Part shown: piece by piece, positions 43,292-53,396 of the stretch
Layout of the letters: the number at the start of each line of letters is the position of its first letter
Numbering within the stretch: position 1 is the first letter of the stretch
Source: Geodermatophilus sabuli
GTDB lineage: Bacteria > Actinomycetota > Actinomycetes > Mycobacteriales > Geodermatophilaceae
Assembly (NCBI RefSeq): GCF_010686765.1
Contig: NZ_JAAGWF010000022.1
Location: 62,001 to 126,000 of the forward strand
DNA length: 64,000 nucleotides
Direction of reading: 5' to 3'
Notes under the pieces: model-generated
What the model saw: only the letters and a program-made list of their open reading frames with translations
Told to the model about the DNA's origin: nothing
Database searches by the model: none
Position numbers and translations under genes: made by a program

Positions 43292-44464
43292 ATGCGCATC
43301 GGCATGGTGACCCGGGAGTGGCCGCCGGACGTCTACGGCGGCGCCGGGGTGCACGTGGAGCACCTCGTCGCGGCGCTCCGGGCGCTGCCGGCCGGGCCGG
43401 AGATCGACGTCCACTGCTTCGGCGACCCGCGCTCCGACGCGACCGGGCACGCCGTCCCCGCCGGGCTCGCCGGCGCCAACGGCGCCCTGCAGGCCATGGG
43501 GGTCGACGTCGAGATCGCCGGTGCCCTCGGCGATGCCGACCTGGTGCACAGCCACACCTGGTACGCCAACGCCGCCGGTCTGCTCGCCTCCCTGGTGCAC
43601 GGTGCGCCGCACGTGGTGACCGCCCACTCCCTCGAGCCGCGGCGCCCGTGGAAGGCCGACCAGCTGGGCGGCGGCTACCGGCTGTCGTCCTGGGTGGAAC
43701 GGACGGCCTACCTCGCCGCCGACGCCGTGGTCGCCGTGAGCCGGGGGATGCGGGCCGACGTGCTGGACGCCTATCCCGACCTGGACCCCGCCCGGGTGCA
43801 CGTCGTCGGCAACGGTGTCGACGCCGAGGCCTACCGCCCGGTGGACGCCCCGGACGTCGTCCGCAGCCTCGGCGTGGACCTCGACCGCCCGTACGCGCTG
43901 TTCGTCGGCCGGATCACCCGGCAGAAGGGTGTCGGGCACCTGCTGGCAGCGGCCGAGCAGCTGCCGCCCGAGGTCGGGCTGGTGCTCTGCGCCGGCGCGC
44001 CCGACACCCCGGCCGAGCGGCAGCAGGTCGCCGACGCGGTCGCGGCCCTGCAGGCACGGCGCGGCGGGGTGGTGTGGATCGAGGCCATGCTGCCCCGCGA
44101 GCAGCTCGTGCCGCTGATCACCGCGGCCACCGTGTTCGTGGTGCCGTCGGTCTACGAGCCGCTGGGCATCGTCAACCTGGAGGCCGCCGCCTGCGGCACC
44201 GCCGTCGTCGCCAGCGCCGTCGGAGGGATCCCGGAGGTGGTCGCCGACGGGCGGACCGGGCTGCTCGTCCCGTACGACCCCGCCGACCCGGCCGCCTTCG
44301 AGCGCGGCCTCGCGGAGCGGATCACCGAGCTGGCCCTGGACCCCGATCGCGCGGCGGTCATGGGCGCGGCCGGCCGCGAGCGGGTGCTGTCGGAGTTCGG
44401 CTGGCCGGCCATCGCCCAGCAGACCGTCGGCGTCTACTCCGCCGTCCTCGACGGCCGCGGCTGA
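43292..44464 (+). CDS. glgA: Glycogen synthase / maltose-1-phosphate synthase (GlgA/GlgM)
   Basis: The protein has 390 residues from ATG 43292. It is a GT4-type enzyme: VTREWPPDVYGGAGVHVEHLVAALR at the start (donor-binding region), VHSHTWYANAAGLLASLVHGAPHVVTAHSLEPRRPWK, VGRITRQKGVGHLL, and VPSVYEPLGIVNLEAAACGTAVVASAVGGIPEVV. Actinobacterial members use ADP-glucose to extend glucans or to make maltose-1-phosphate. It is divergent from glgC, with 180 bp between them. Confidence 0.93.
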   Translation: MRIGMVTREWPPDVYGGAGVHVEHLVAALRALPAGPEIDVHCFGDPRSDATGHAVPAGLAGANGALQAMGVDVEIAGALGDADLVHSHTWYANAAGLLASLVHGAPHVVTAHSLEPRRPWKADQLGGGYRLSSWVERTAYLAADAVVAVSRGMRADVLDAYPDLDPARVHVVGNGVDAEAYRPVDAPDVVRSLGVDLDRPYALFVGRITRQKGVGHLLAAAEQLPPEVGLVLCAGAPDTPAERQQVADAVAALQARRGGVVWIEAMLPREQLVPLITAATVFVVPSVYEPLGIVNLEAAACGTAVVASAVGGIPEVVADGRTGLLVPYDPADPAAFERGLAERITELALDPDRAAVMGAAGRERVLSEFGWPAIAQQTVGVYSAVLDGRG

Positions 44465-44509
44465 CCCCTCCGCCCCCTGGTACCGTCCGTCCGCCGGCCA
44501 CGCGCCGGT

Positions 44510-44603
44510 GACGCACGCGCAGCGAAGTCCGGTGGAAACCCGGCGCTGTCCCGCAACTGTGAGGGTCCCCTGCGGACCTGAGCCAGATCGCCTGCCGTGC
44601 GTC
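44510..44603 (+). promoter_or_regulatory. Cobalamin riboswitch
   Basis: The B12-box pattern is clear: GAAGTCCGGTGGAAACCCGG at 44524-44543, then CGCTGTCCCGCAACTGT, and the closing GAGCCAGATCGCCTGCC near 44579-44596. The outer P1 stem is GACGCACG (44510-44517) with CGTGCGTC (44596-44603). It stands about 85 nt before btuF, so it controls the corrinoid transporter operon, lowering expression when adenosylcobalamin is plentiful. Confidence 0.93.
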
Positions 44604-44609
44604 ATGTCA

Positions 44610-44630
44610 CGACCCTCGCGGCAAGGGTCG
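44610..44630 (+). terminator. Expression-platform hairpin after the riboswitch
   Basis: CGACCCT (44610-44616) and AGGGTCG (44624-44630) form a 7-bp stem directly behind the P1 stem. It may be the hairpin that stops transcription in the ligand-bound state, or a sequestering element for the downstream ribosome site. No U-tract is present. Confidence 0.5.
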
Positions 44631-44688
44631 CGCATCGGGCGTCGGGCGCCCCGTGGGCGGCGTGCGCCGCCTCTCCAGGAGGCCCCCG

Positions 44689-45642
44689 TTGCCCAGCCCC
44701 TCCCCCCGGACCGTGCGGCGTCGCTCGCTGCTCACCGCCCCGCTCGCCCTCGTCCTGGCGCTGTCGGCCTGTGGTGGGGACGGCGGGTCCACCGGGGACG
44801 GCGGCGGCAGCGCCGCCCCGGCCGCGGCGGACTTCCCGGTCACCGTCACCGGCGACGCCGGCGACGTGACGCTGGAGGCGCGGCCGGAGACCATCGTCTC
44901 CATGTCCGCGTCGGCGACCGAGATGCTCTTCGCGATGGGGGCCGGCGACCAGGTCGAGGCGGTCGACAGCACGTCGGACTTCCCTGCCGAGGCCCCGACG
45001 ACCGACCTGTCGTCCTTCACCCCGAACGCCGAGGCGATCGCCGGCTACTCCCCCGACCTCGTCGTCCTCAGCGACGACCTCAACGGGATCGTGGACGCCC
45101 TCGACGCGCTCGCGGTGCCGACCCTGCTGCTGGGCGCGGCGGACACCCTCGAGGACAGCTACGCGCAGATGGAGACCCTCGGCGAGGCCACGGGGCACGC
45201 CGAGGAGGCGGCCGACGTGGTCGCCGAGGTCCAGGACCGGATCGACGCCGCCGTGGAGTCCGTGCCCGCCGAGGCCCGGGGGCTGCGGGTCTACCACGAG
45301 CTGGACCCGAGCTTCTACTCCGCGACCAGCGACACGTTCATCGGCGGCGTCTACACGCTGTTCGGGCTGGAGAACATCGCCGACGGGGCCGCCGACACCG
45401 CCGGGGGCTACCCGCAGCTCTCGGCCGAGTACGTCGTCGGGCAGGCGCCGGACCTGGTGGTCCTGGCCGACACCCTGTGCTGTGGTGAGAGCGCCGCGAC
45501 GTTCGCCCAGCGGCCGGCGTTCGACACCGTGCCGGCGGTGCGCGAGGGCCGGGTGGTCGAGGCCGACGACTCCGTCGCCTCCCGGTGGGGCCCGCGGGTG
45601 GCCGACTTCGCCGAGTCGGTCGCCGCGACCCTGCGGGGCTGA
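44689..45642 (+). CDS. btuF: Corrinoid ABC transporter substrate-binding lipoprotein
   Basis: The protein has 317 residues. TTG 44689 is chosen because AGGAGG lies 6 nt before it. Signal peptide and lipobox (SLLTAPLALVLALSACGG, cysteine near residue 28) are followed by a type III periplasmic-binding fold: ETIVSMSASATEMLFAMGAGDQVEAVDSTSDFPAEAPTTDLSSFTPNAEAIAGYSPDLVVLSDD, then RVYHELDPSFYSATSDTFIGGVYTLFGLENIADGA. It binds cobalamin (inferred from the riboswitch) and feeds BtuCD. Confidence 0.92.
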   Translation: MPSPSPRTVRRRSLLTAPLALVLALSACGGDGGSTGDGGGSAAPAAADFPVTVTGDAGDVTLEARPETIVSMSASATEMLFAMGAGDQVEAVDSTSDFPAEAPTTDLSSFTPNAEAIAGYSPDLVVLSDDLNGIVDALDALAVPTLLLGAADTLEDSYAQMETLGEATGHAEEAADVVAEVQDRIDAAVESVPAEARGLRVYHELDPSFYSATSDTFIGGVYTLFGLENIADGAADTAGGYPQLSAEYVVGQAPDLVVLADTLCCGESAATFAQRPAFDTVPAVREGRVVEADDSVASRWGPRVADFAESVAATLRG

Positions 45643-45653
45643 GCAGGCGCACG

Positions 45654-46742
45654 GTGACGGCCACCACCGGCGGCACCCGGGCAGCGCCCCCGGCCGGGAC
45701 CCGGCGGGTACGCCGCCGGACGACCCTCGTCCCGTGGGGCGCCGGCGCGGCGCTGGTGCTGGCGATGCTCGGCGGCATCTGGGTGGGCGCCCTCCCCCTG
45801 CCGCCGGGCGCCGTCGTGGCCACCCTGGCCGACCGCGCCCTGGGGCCGCTCGGGGTGGAGGTGCCGGGCGGGCTGGAGGGCACCGGCGCGGCAGTGCTGC
45901 TGCAGCTGCGGCTGCCGCGGGTGGTGCTGGCCGCCCTCGTCGGGGCGGGCCTGGCGATCGCGGGCGCGGCCTACCAGGGGGTCTTCCGCAACCCGCTGGC
46001 CGACCCCTACCTGCTGGGCGCCGCCGCCGGGGCCGGGCTGGGCGCCACCCTCGTCATCGCCTACGCGCCGGGGACGTCGCTGGGGCCGGTCGGCGTGGTC
46101 CCGCTCGCCGCGTTCGCCGGCGCGCTCGTCGGCGTCGGCTCGGCGCTGGCCCTCGGCACCGCGGCCGGCGGATCGCACAGCGCCACGCTGCTGCTCGCCG
46201 GTGTCGCGGTCGCCTCCTTCCTCGCCGCCGCGCAGACGCTGGTGCAGCAGCAGAACACCGACGACCTGCGCGAGGTGTACGGCTGGCTGCTCGGGCAGCT
46301 GGGCCGCGCGCAGTGGAGCGACGTGGTGCTGGTGCTGCCCTACCTCGGCACCGCCTGCGTCGTCCTCCTGCTCTGCGGACGTGCGCTGGACGTCCTGGCG
46401 GTCGGCGACGACGAGGCCCGGTCCCTGGGCGTCCACCCCGGCCGGCTGCGGCTGCTGGTCATCGTCGCCGCCTCGCTGGCCACGGCGTCGGCCGTGGCGG
46501 TCAGCGGGCTGATCGGCTTCGTCGGGCTGGTCGTGCCGCACATCGCCCGGCGGCTGGTCGGCGGCTCGCACGCCCGGGTGCTGCCGGTCGCCCTGCTCAC
46601 CGGTGGCGCGTTCCTCGTGCTGGCCGACCTCGTCGCCCGGGTGGTGCTGGCCCCGGCCGAGCTGCCGATCGGCGTGGTGACCGCCTTCGTCGGCGCCCCG
46701 TTCTTCGCCGGGCTGCTGTGGACGGGGGCGCGGCGGCGGTGA
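45654..46742 (+). CDS. btuC: Corrinoid ABC transporter permease
   Basis: The protein has 362 residues from GTG 45654, a FecCD/BtuC-type permease with about ten helices. Family motifs are RLPRVVLAALVGAGLAIAGAAYQGVFRNPLADPYLLGAAAGAGLGA, LLAGVAVASFLAAAQTL, YGWLLGQLGRAQWSDV, RSLGVHPGRLRLLVIVAASLATASAVAVSGLIGFVGLVVPHIARRLVGGSH and LPIGVVTAFVGAPFF. It lies 11 nt behind btuF and overlaps btuD. Confidence 0.95.
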   Translation: MTATTGGTRAAPPAGTRRVRRRTTLVPWGAGAALVLAMLGGIWVGALPLPPGAVVATLADRALGPLGVEVPGGLEGTGAAVLLQLRLPRVVLAALVGAGLAIAGAAYQGVFRNPLADPYLLGAAAGAGLGATLVIAYAPGTSLGPVGVVPLAAFAGALVGVGSALALGTAAGGSHSATLLLAGVAVASFLAAAQTLVQQQNTDDLREVYGWLLGQLGRAQWSDVVLVLPYLGTACVVLLLCGRALDVLAVGDDEARSLGVHPGRLRLLVIVAASLATASAVAVSGLIGFVGLVVPHIARRLVGGSHARVLPVALLTGGAFLVLADLVARVVLAPAELPIGVVTAFVGAPFFAGLLWTGARRR

Positions 46743-47542
46743 CCGGGCCGGGCGGTGCGCGGGTGGAGGTGGTCGGGCTGACCGCGGCGTACGGCCGCAC
46801 CCGCGTCCTCGACAACGTCCGGCTGGACGTGGCCCCGGGCGGGTGGACGGCGGTCATCGGGCCGAACGGGTCGGGCAAGTCCACCCTGCTGCGCTCGGTG
46901 CTCGGCTTCCACCCGCACGCGGGGCAGGTCCGGGTCGACGGTGTCCCGACCACCGGGATGCCCCGCCGGGAGCGCGCCCGGACGCTCGCCTACGCCCCCC
47001 AGCGCCCGGTGGTGCCCGAGGGGGTCACCACCGGGGACTACGTGACCCTCGGCCGGACACCCCACCGGGCGCTGCTCGCCGCTCCCCGGACGGTGGACCG
47101 GCAGGTGGTGGCCGACGTCATGGCACGGCTCGAGCTCACCGAGCTGGCCGGGCGCTTCGTCGCCACCCTGTCCGGAGGTGAGCAGCAGCGCGCCGTCCTG
47201 GCCCGGGCGCTGGCCCAGCAGCCCCGGGTGCTGCTCCTCGACGAGCCCACCGCGGCCCTCGACCTCGGGCACGCCCAGCAGGTCCTCGACCTCGTCGACC
47301 GGCTGCGCCGGCAGGACGGGCTGACCGTGCTCAGCACGCTGCACGACCTGAGCCTGGCCGGGCAGTACGCCGACCGGCTGGCTCTCCTCTCGCAGGGCCA
47401 GGTGGTGGCCGAGGGCCGGCCGGCCGACGTCCTCACCGCCGAGGCGCTGCAGAGCCACTACGGCGCCCGCGCCGAGGTGGTCCCCGGGCCGCACGGCCCC
47501 GCCGTCCTGCCCCTCCGCGGCCCCGAACGCCACCGGGCCTGA
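46739..47542 (+). CDS. btuD: Corrinoid ABC transporter ATPase
   Basis: The protein has 267 residues from GTG 46739 within the btuC stop. Walker A is VIGPNGSGKSTLLRSVL, Q-loop YAPQRPVVPE, signature LSGGEQQRAVLARALAQQPRVLLLDEPTAALD (includes Walker B), H-loop STLHDLSLAGQYADRL. It is typical of the FecE/BtuD type. The following hairpin ends the operon. Confidence 0.95.
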   Translation: MTGPGGARVEVVGLTAAYGRTRVLDNVRLDVAPGGWTAVIGPNGSGKSTLLRSVLGFHPHAGQVRVDGVPTTGMPRRERARTLAYAPQRPVVPEGVTTGDYVTLGRTPHRALLAAPRTVDRQVVADVMARLELTELAGRFVATLSGGEQQRAVLARALAQQPRVLLLDEPTAALDLGHAQQVLDLVDRLRRQDGLTVLSTLHDLSLAGQYADRLALLSQGQVVAEGRPADVLTAEALQSHYGARAEVVPGPHGPAVLPLRGPERHRA

Positions 47543-47543
47543 T

Positions 47544-47562
47544 CGACCGGGCCTCCCGGTCG
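47544..47562 (+). terminator. Hairpin after btuD
   Basis: CGACCGGG (47544-47551) and CCCGGTCG (47555-47562) form an 8-bp perfect stem with a CCT loop, starting 2 nt behind the btuD stop codon. No U-tract follows. Confidence 0.6.
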
Positions 47563-47622
47563 GTGCGGCCGGCCGAGCACGGTCACCCGGTGCCCGCCCA
47601 CGGAGTGGCGCATCATCGGCAC

Positions 47623-48357
47623 GTGACCATCGCCGAGCGCTTCACCGCCGCGCTGGGCTACGACTCCGACCACGCCGCCGGGCCGGAACTCCTGCCGGTA
47701 CGGCTCTCCCGGGCCTGCGCCCAGACCCTGCGCGTCGACGGCGCCGGCCTGAGCGTGCTGGACCGCACCGGCCGGCGCATCCCCCTGGGGGCGAGCTCGG
47801 CCGAGGCGTCCACCGCCGAACGCCTGCAGTTCACCGCCGGCAGCGGCCCCTGCGAGACGGCACAGGAGAAGCGGGAGCCGGTGTTCGCGGTGTTCGAGGA
47901 CCTCGACCGCCGCTGGCCGACCTTCGCCGGGCTGCTGGCCGAGCAGACGCCCTACCGTGCGGTGGTCGCGCTGCCCCTGGGTGAGACCCTCGCCGGCCGG
48001 GGCGCGCTGGACCTGTTCTTCGTGGACGAGTCGACGGTGACCGACCTCGACGTCTTCGAGGCCGTCGCCGTCGGTGACCTGGTCACCTCCGCGCTGTCGG
48101 AGGCGGCCGTGTGGTCGCCGTGGTCGGAGCACGGCGGTCCGGCGTGGCTGCACGGGCCGGCGGCGCAGCGGCGTGCGGCGGTGTGGGAGGCGATCGGCCG
48201 GTTGACGATGGCGCTCGAGGACGACGCGCCCGCGGCTCTGGACCTGCTCCGGGCCGCGGCCTGGTCGGCCGACCGGTCGGTCGACGACCTGGCCGAGGAC
48301 GTGGTGGCCGGCCGGCTGGACCCGGCCACGCTCCGCGCGGGACGTGACGACTCGTAG
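47623..48357 (+). CDS. GAF-domain protein with ANTAR-like C-terminus
   Basis: The protein has 244 residues from GTG 47623. The GAF part (about 15-165) has CAQTLRVDGAGLSVLDRTGRRIPLGASSAEASTAERLQFTAGSGPCETAQEKREPVFAVFEDLDRRWPTFAGLLAEQTPYRAVVALPL. The last 55 residues (RRAAVWEAIGRLTMALEDDAPAALDLLRAAAWSADRSVDDLAEDVVAGRL) match the ANTAR helical pattern, an RNA-binding antitermination module. It may bind small ligands and control transcripts (inference). Its place before the receiver genes suggests a signalling cluster. Confidence 0.8.
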   Translation: MTIAERFTAALGYDSDHAAGPELLPVRLSRACAQTLRVDGAGLSVLDRTGRRIPLGASSAEASTAERLQFTAGSGPCETAQEKREPVFAVFEDLDRRWPTFAGLLAEQTPYRAVVALPLGETLAGRGALDLFFVDESTVTDLDVFEAVAVGDLVTSALSEAAVWSPWSEHGGPAWLHGPAAQRRAAVWEAIGRLTMALEDDAPAALDLLRAAAWSADRSVDDLAEDVVAGRLDPATLRAGRDDS

Positions 48358-48446
48358 CGCTGTGACCCCCGCAGTCCTCACGCTGCGTCACCGGACGGTC
48401 GCGCACACCCCCGCGATTGGGGGTCGGCCACCCCCGCCGTTCGGCT

Positions 48447-48485
48447 GTGTCGCAGCCTGTCTGCGGGTGCCCCCGGTTGCGACAC
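48447..48485. promoter_or_regulatory. Inverted repeat upstream of orphan receiver
   Basis: GTGTCGCA (48447-48454) and TGCGACAC (48478-48485) are exact inverted copies separated by 23 nt, about 100 nt before the receiver start. It could bind a dimeric regulator. No promoter elements could be fixed with confidence. Confidence 0.35.
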
Positions 48486-48588
48486 TGTGGGCCGCGGACC
48501 AGCCTCCCGGCGCATGATGCCCCAGCGCCGGTGGGTACGGTCTCCGCTCGGTTCCGTCCGACCGGGGTGACAGAGAAGGAGGTGACGC

Positions 48589-48999
48589 GTGATCAAGGTG
48601 CTGCTGGCCGACGACCATGCGTTCGTCCGGGACTCCCTGGTCGAGCTCTTCACCGCCAGCGGGGACGTCACCGTCGTCGCCCAGTGCGAGGACGGCGAGC
48701 AGGTGCTCGACGCCGCCCGCCGGACCCAGCCCGACGTCGTGCTCCTCGACCTGTCCATGCCGCGGGTGACCGGGCTGCAGGCCGCCCGGCAACTGCTCTC
48801 CGACGATCCGGACACCCGGATCGTCGTGCTGACCGGTTCCCTGACCCCTGCGCTGGTCAGGGAGGCCCAGGAGATCGGGGTCGTCGGATACCTGCTCAAG
48901 GGCGACGACCCGGGCGCGCTGCCCGACCACGTCCGCACGGTGGCCGCCGGGGGAACCGCCTGGAGCGACGCGGCCGCCACCGCCTCGGCGAGCGGGTGA
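48589..48999 (+). CDS. Single-domain response regulator
   Basis: The protein has 136 residues from GTG 48589, behind AAGGAGG. It is a complete receiver domain: KVLLADDHAFVRDSLVELF, phospho-acceptor in VVLLDLSMPRVTGL, switch VVLTGSL, and conserved Lys in GYLLKGDDPGALPDHV. It has no DNA-binding domain and ends with a Ser/Ala/Gly tail. It resembles the receivers of NarL-type regulators such as the gene at 49183, so it may be a phosphate sink or a truncated relative. The histidine kinase partner is unknown. Confidence 0.88.
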   Translation: MIKVLLADDHAFVRDSLVELFTASGDVTVVAQCEDGEQVLDAARRTQPDVVLLDLSMPRVTGLQAARQLLSDDPDTRIVVLTGSLTPALVREAQEIGVVGYLLKGDDPGALPDHVRTVAAGGTAWSDAAATASASG

Positions 49000-49182
49000 G
49001 ACACACTCCAGGGTGACGAGCGTGAACAGCGGAACTTCATCGTTCCGTACACGCAGAGTATCGACACACTCAGGGCCTCCCCGATCGTGGGGGGACCTTG
49101 GTCACGAAAAGTCACATGACCCCTGGTCAGAAGGCCCTCGCGTCAGGTCATATGGGTGCGCTCCAGTCGGGTGGCGTGGAGC

Positions 49183-49879
<697 letters not shown>

Positions 49880-49890
<11 letters not shown>

Positions 49891-51244
49891 GCCGCCCAGC
49901 TCCGACCCGCCCGGCACGACCGGCTTCCTGACGCAGGGTCGCAGAGGCGCCTCCCGGCCTGCCCGGCCCCGCCGGGAGTTGCTGGCCTTCTGCGCCACGG
50001 CCCTGCTCGTGCTGCTGGTGGTGTCGGCGGGGACCATCTGGCTCAGCGAGCGGATCGCCCGCGCCAACGCCCTCGCGGAGGCGGAGCGGGCGGCCGAGCG
50101 ACTGGCGACCCTGCTGGTCGCTCCCCTCCTCCCGGGCGCCCTGGCCGGCGTGCCGGGGCAGGCGGAGGAGCTCGACCGCGACGTCCAGAACCGGATGAGC
50201 GACGGTTCGGTCACCAAGATGGTCGTGTGGCGGGAGACCGGCGAGATCGTCTACTCCAGCGACCCCGAGCTGATCGGCCGGGACGACATCGCGCCGTCGG
50301 CGGAGATGCTCGCCGCCATCAGCGGCGACACCGTCTCCAACGTCGACGAGGCGCCGGAGACGAGCGGGACCGCCAGCGGTCCCCAACTCGAGGTCTACGC
50401 CCCGCTGGACGTCGCCGGTGAGCGGTTCGCCTTCGAGGCCTACTTCGCCTACGAGGGCATCGACCGGCAGGCGGCCCTGCTGCGGGGGGAGATCATCCCC
50501 ATGGCCATCGGGGCGCTGGTCCTCCTCCAGGTGGTGCAGATCCCCATCGCCACGTCACTGGCCCGACGCGTCAGCCGGCAGGAGGCCGAACGCACGGCGC
50601 TCATGCAGCGGACGATGGAGGCCTCCGACCGCGAGCGGCGCACCATCGCCGCCGACGTCCACGACGGCCCGGTCCAGGACCTGGCGGGCGTGAGCTACGC
50701 GCTGTCCGCGCTGCGCAGCAGCCTGCCGCCGGAACGGCACGCCACCGTCGACCGACTCGTCGGGGCGGTCCGGCACGCCGTCCAGTCGCTGCGCCGGCTC
50801 ATGGTCGACATCTACCCGCCCGACCTCAGCGGTCCGGGCCTGGGCGCGGCGATCGGCGACATGGCCGAGCCCCTCCGTGCCGAGGGCGTCGAACTGATCA
50901 TGGACGCCGGTCCGCTGCCGGAGATGACGCCGGACGCCGCCGCGGTCCTGTACCGCACCGCCAAGGAGGCCCTGGCCAACGTCGCCAAGCACGCCCAGGC
51001 CAAGCACGTCTGGCTCACCCTCGAGGAGACGACAGCCGCGGGGATGCCGGCCGTGCGGCTCGAGGTCGCGGACGACGGGGTGGGTTTCCCCGCGACCGGC
51101 ACCGACCGCCGGAGCGAGGGACACCTGGGCATGTCGCTGCTGCGCGACCGCGTGGTGGACATGGGGGGCACGCTCAGGTTGAGCACGCGCGAGGGCGGTG
51201 GCGCCGTCCTCACCGCGGTGGTGCCTCTGAGTCACGACCAGTGA
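49880..51244 (+). CDS. NarL-family sensor histidine kinase
   Basis: The protein has 454 residues. The first membrane helix (about 34-53) leads to an extracytoplasmic sensing domain of about 150 residues (with VVWRETGEIVYSSDPELIGRDD, a dCACHE-like hint). A second helix follows (about 205-225), then the HisKA_3-type dimerisation domain with ERRTIAADVHDGPVQDLAGVSYALS (phospho-His) and the HATPase_c domain (ALANVAKHAQAKHVWLTLEE, VADDGVGF, GHLGMSLLRDRVVDMGGTLRL). The start overlaps the regulator gene, so both are made together. Confidence 0.93.
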
Positions 51245-51380
51245 CGTAAACGAGTCGCTGACCTGCACGGACCCCCCATTTGCGGGAGGGGGTGATCCCC
51301 CTGTGACGGCTGTGGCCGAGGGGGTCGAGAACGGGAGAGTTCCACTACCGCGAGCCGGCGGCAGATGAAGGAGCTTCCCG

Positions 51381-53396
51381 ATGGACACGCCCAGCTTGAA
51401 CCGACGTGACGCCCTCAAGGTGGGCCTGGCAGGCACCGCCGCGATGGCGCTGCCCCTCCAGGCTGTGCTGAAGGCGAAGGCGGCGTCGGAACTCCCCGAC
51501 AGCAAGATGCCCAAGCCGTTCACCCAGGCCTTCAAGGCGCCGCCGGTGCTCCAGCCCGTGGCCCGGGACGACATCGCCGACGACGTCTTCGGCTACGTGC
51601 CGGACGACTACGTCCCCACCGCCGAGAACAGCCACTTCCCCGGCCAGCCGATCCGGGGCAGCCAGTACGTGGGCACGGACTACTACCACCTCACCGAGAC
51701 CAACGTGCAGGTCCAGATCGTCCCGGGCGTGTGGACGAAGATGTGGTGCTACGCCGGCGGCAAGGGCGACAGCCTGGCCCGCTCGATCCCGGGGCCGACC
51801 ATCCGGTCCTACCTGCAGAAGGACCCCGCGACGGGCAAGAAGATGCCCCGCCGCACGGTGATGCAGGTGGTCAACGGCCTGCCGAAGAAGCACCCGACCA
51901 TGGACTACGTGCCGTGGACCTCGCTGCACCTGCACGGGTCCCCGTCCAAGCCGCAGTTCGACGGCTACGCCGGCGACCTGACCAACCCGGGTGAGTGGAA
52001 GAACTACGAGTACCCGAACAGCTGCACGCCGCGGACGCTCTGGTACCACGACCACGGCGTGCACCACACCGCCCAGAACGTCTACATGGGTCTGGCCGCC
52101 CAGTACCACGTCGTGGACCGGGAGCTCGAGCAGGCGCTGGAGATCCCGCAGTACGACCCGTCCCTGCCCTCCTACGCGCCCGGACAGTACGAGGTGCCGC
52201 TGATCCTCGGGGACGTCATCCTCACCGCCGACGGTCAGCTGCTGTTCGACGACTCAGGCGAGGACGGTCTGTACGGCGACATCATCCTGGTGAACGGCGT
52301 GCCGTGGCCGAACATGAAGGTCGAGCCCCGCAAGTACCGGTTCCGCATGCTGAACGGCTGCCTCGCCCGCGGGTTCCAGCTCCGGCTGAGCAACGGCGCG
52401 CCGTTCAAGGTGATCGCGACCGACGGCGGTTTCATGCAGTTCGCCCAGGAGGTCACCACCTTCCGGATCGGCATGGCCGAGCGCTACGAGTTCATCATCG
52501 ACTTCGCCGCCTTCAAGGGGCAGAAGGTCCAGCTGCTCAACGACGGCGTGGCCAACGCGGTCGACTACGACCACACCGGCAAGGTCATGCAGTTCGAGGT
52601 CGGCACCAAGGTGACCAGCACCAAGAACAACAAGGCCCCCACGGTCCTGGGCGCTCCGCACCCGGTGATGACCCTCAAGGCGGCCGAGCGCTCCGCGGTG
52701 CGCAAGATGAAGCTGCACCGCAGCAACGGCATGTGGAAGATCGACGACCAGACGTGGGACGACGTGGTGCGGTCGGGTTACACCCGGCTGTTCGCCAACC
52801 CGGCGCGGGACGCCGTCGAGATCTGGGAGGTCGAGAACAACGGCGGCGGATGGTTCCACCCGCTGCACATCCACCTCATCGACTTCAAGGTGCTCGGTCG
52901 GGGCGAGGCGGGGCAGACGCCACCGCTGCCCGAGGAGAAGGGCCCGAAGGACGTCGTCTACATCGCCGAGGGCGAGACCGTGCGGCTGCTCATGAAGTTC
53001 GAGCACGAGGACGGGCGGTACATGATCCACTGCCACAACCTGTCACACGAGGACCACGACATGATGCTCCAGTACCAGGTGGGGCACCACGACATCGACT
53101 GCGACGCGATCAACTCGTGCCCGCCGAAGGCGCTCCCGGCCCCCGACCTGGTGGCGAAGACCGCGGCCGTGGCAGAGCCCGCCCCGCCGGCGACCGCTCC
53201 GGAGGCTGACTCCACCGGCGGCAGCACGACGACCGGGTCCACCCCGACGACGCCCGACAGCACCACCACCGACAGCACCACCACCGGCAGCACGACGACC
53301 GGGTCCACCCCGACGACGCCCGACAGCGCCACCACCGGCAGCACGACCACCGGGACCACGGCGACCGAGCCGGCTCCGACGGGCAGCGGGCAGTGA
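51381..53396 (+). CDS. Tat-exported multicopper oxidase (CotA/bilirubin oxidase-like)
   Basis: The protein has 671 residues from ATG 51381, behind GAAGGAGC. The N-terminus has a twin-arginine signal (NRRDALKVGLAGTAAMALPL, R8-R9). Three cupredoxin domains follow. Copper ligands: HLHGSP and WYHDHGVHHT for the trinuclear centre, WFHPLHIHLIDF, and MIHCHNLSHEDHDMM, whose HCH and terminal Met suit the type 1 copper. A Ser/Thr/Pro repeat tail (about 600-671) is unusual. It resembles CotA laccases, phenoxazinone synthases and bilirubin oxidases. It oxidises phenols, dyes or metals outside the cell (inference). Co-translated with the next gene (GTGA). Confidence 0.95.
   Translation: MDTPSLNRRDALKVGLAGTAAMALPLQAVLKAKAASELPDSKMPKPFTQAFKAPPVLQPVARDDIADDVFGYVPDDYVPTAENSHFPGQPIRGSQYVGTDYYHLTETNVQVQIVPGVWTKMWCYAGGKGDSLARSIPGPTIRSYLQKDPATGKKMPRRTVMQVVNGLPKKHPTMDYVPWTSLHLHGSPSKPQFDGYAGDLTNPGEWKNYEYPNSCTPRTLWYHDHGVHHTAQNVYMGLAAQYHVVDRELEQALEIPQYDPSLPSYAPGQYEVPLILGDVILTADGQLLFDDSGEDGLYGDIILVNGVPWPNMKVEPRKYRFRMLNGCLARGFQLRLSNGAPFKVIATDGGFMQFAQEVTTFRIGMAERYEFIIDFAAFKGQKVQLLNDGVANAVDYDHTGKVMQFEVGTKVTSTKNNKAPTVLGAPHPVMTLKAAERSAVRKMKLHRSNGMWKIDDQTWDDVVRSGYTRLFANPARDAVEIWEVENNGGGWFHPLHIHLIDFKVLGRGEAGQTPPLPEEKGPKDVVYIAEGETVRLLMKFEHEDGRYMIHCHNLSHEDHDMMLQYQVGHHDIDCDAINSCPPKALPAPDLVAKTAAVAEPAPPATAPEADSTGGSTTTGSTPTTPDSTTTDSTTTGSTTTGSTPTTPDSATTGSTTTGTTATEPAPTGSGQ

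Noticed and set aside
49013-49076. Direct repeat GACACACTC upstream of the NarL regulator
   Set aside because: Copies differ by an extra base and have no clear relation to promoter elements; too weak to list as a site.
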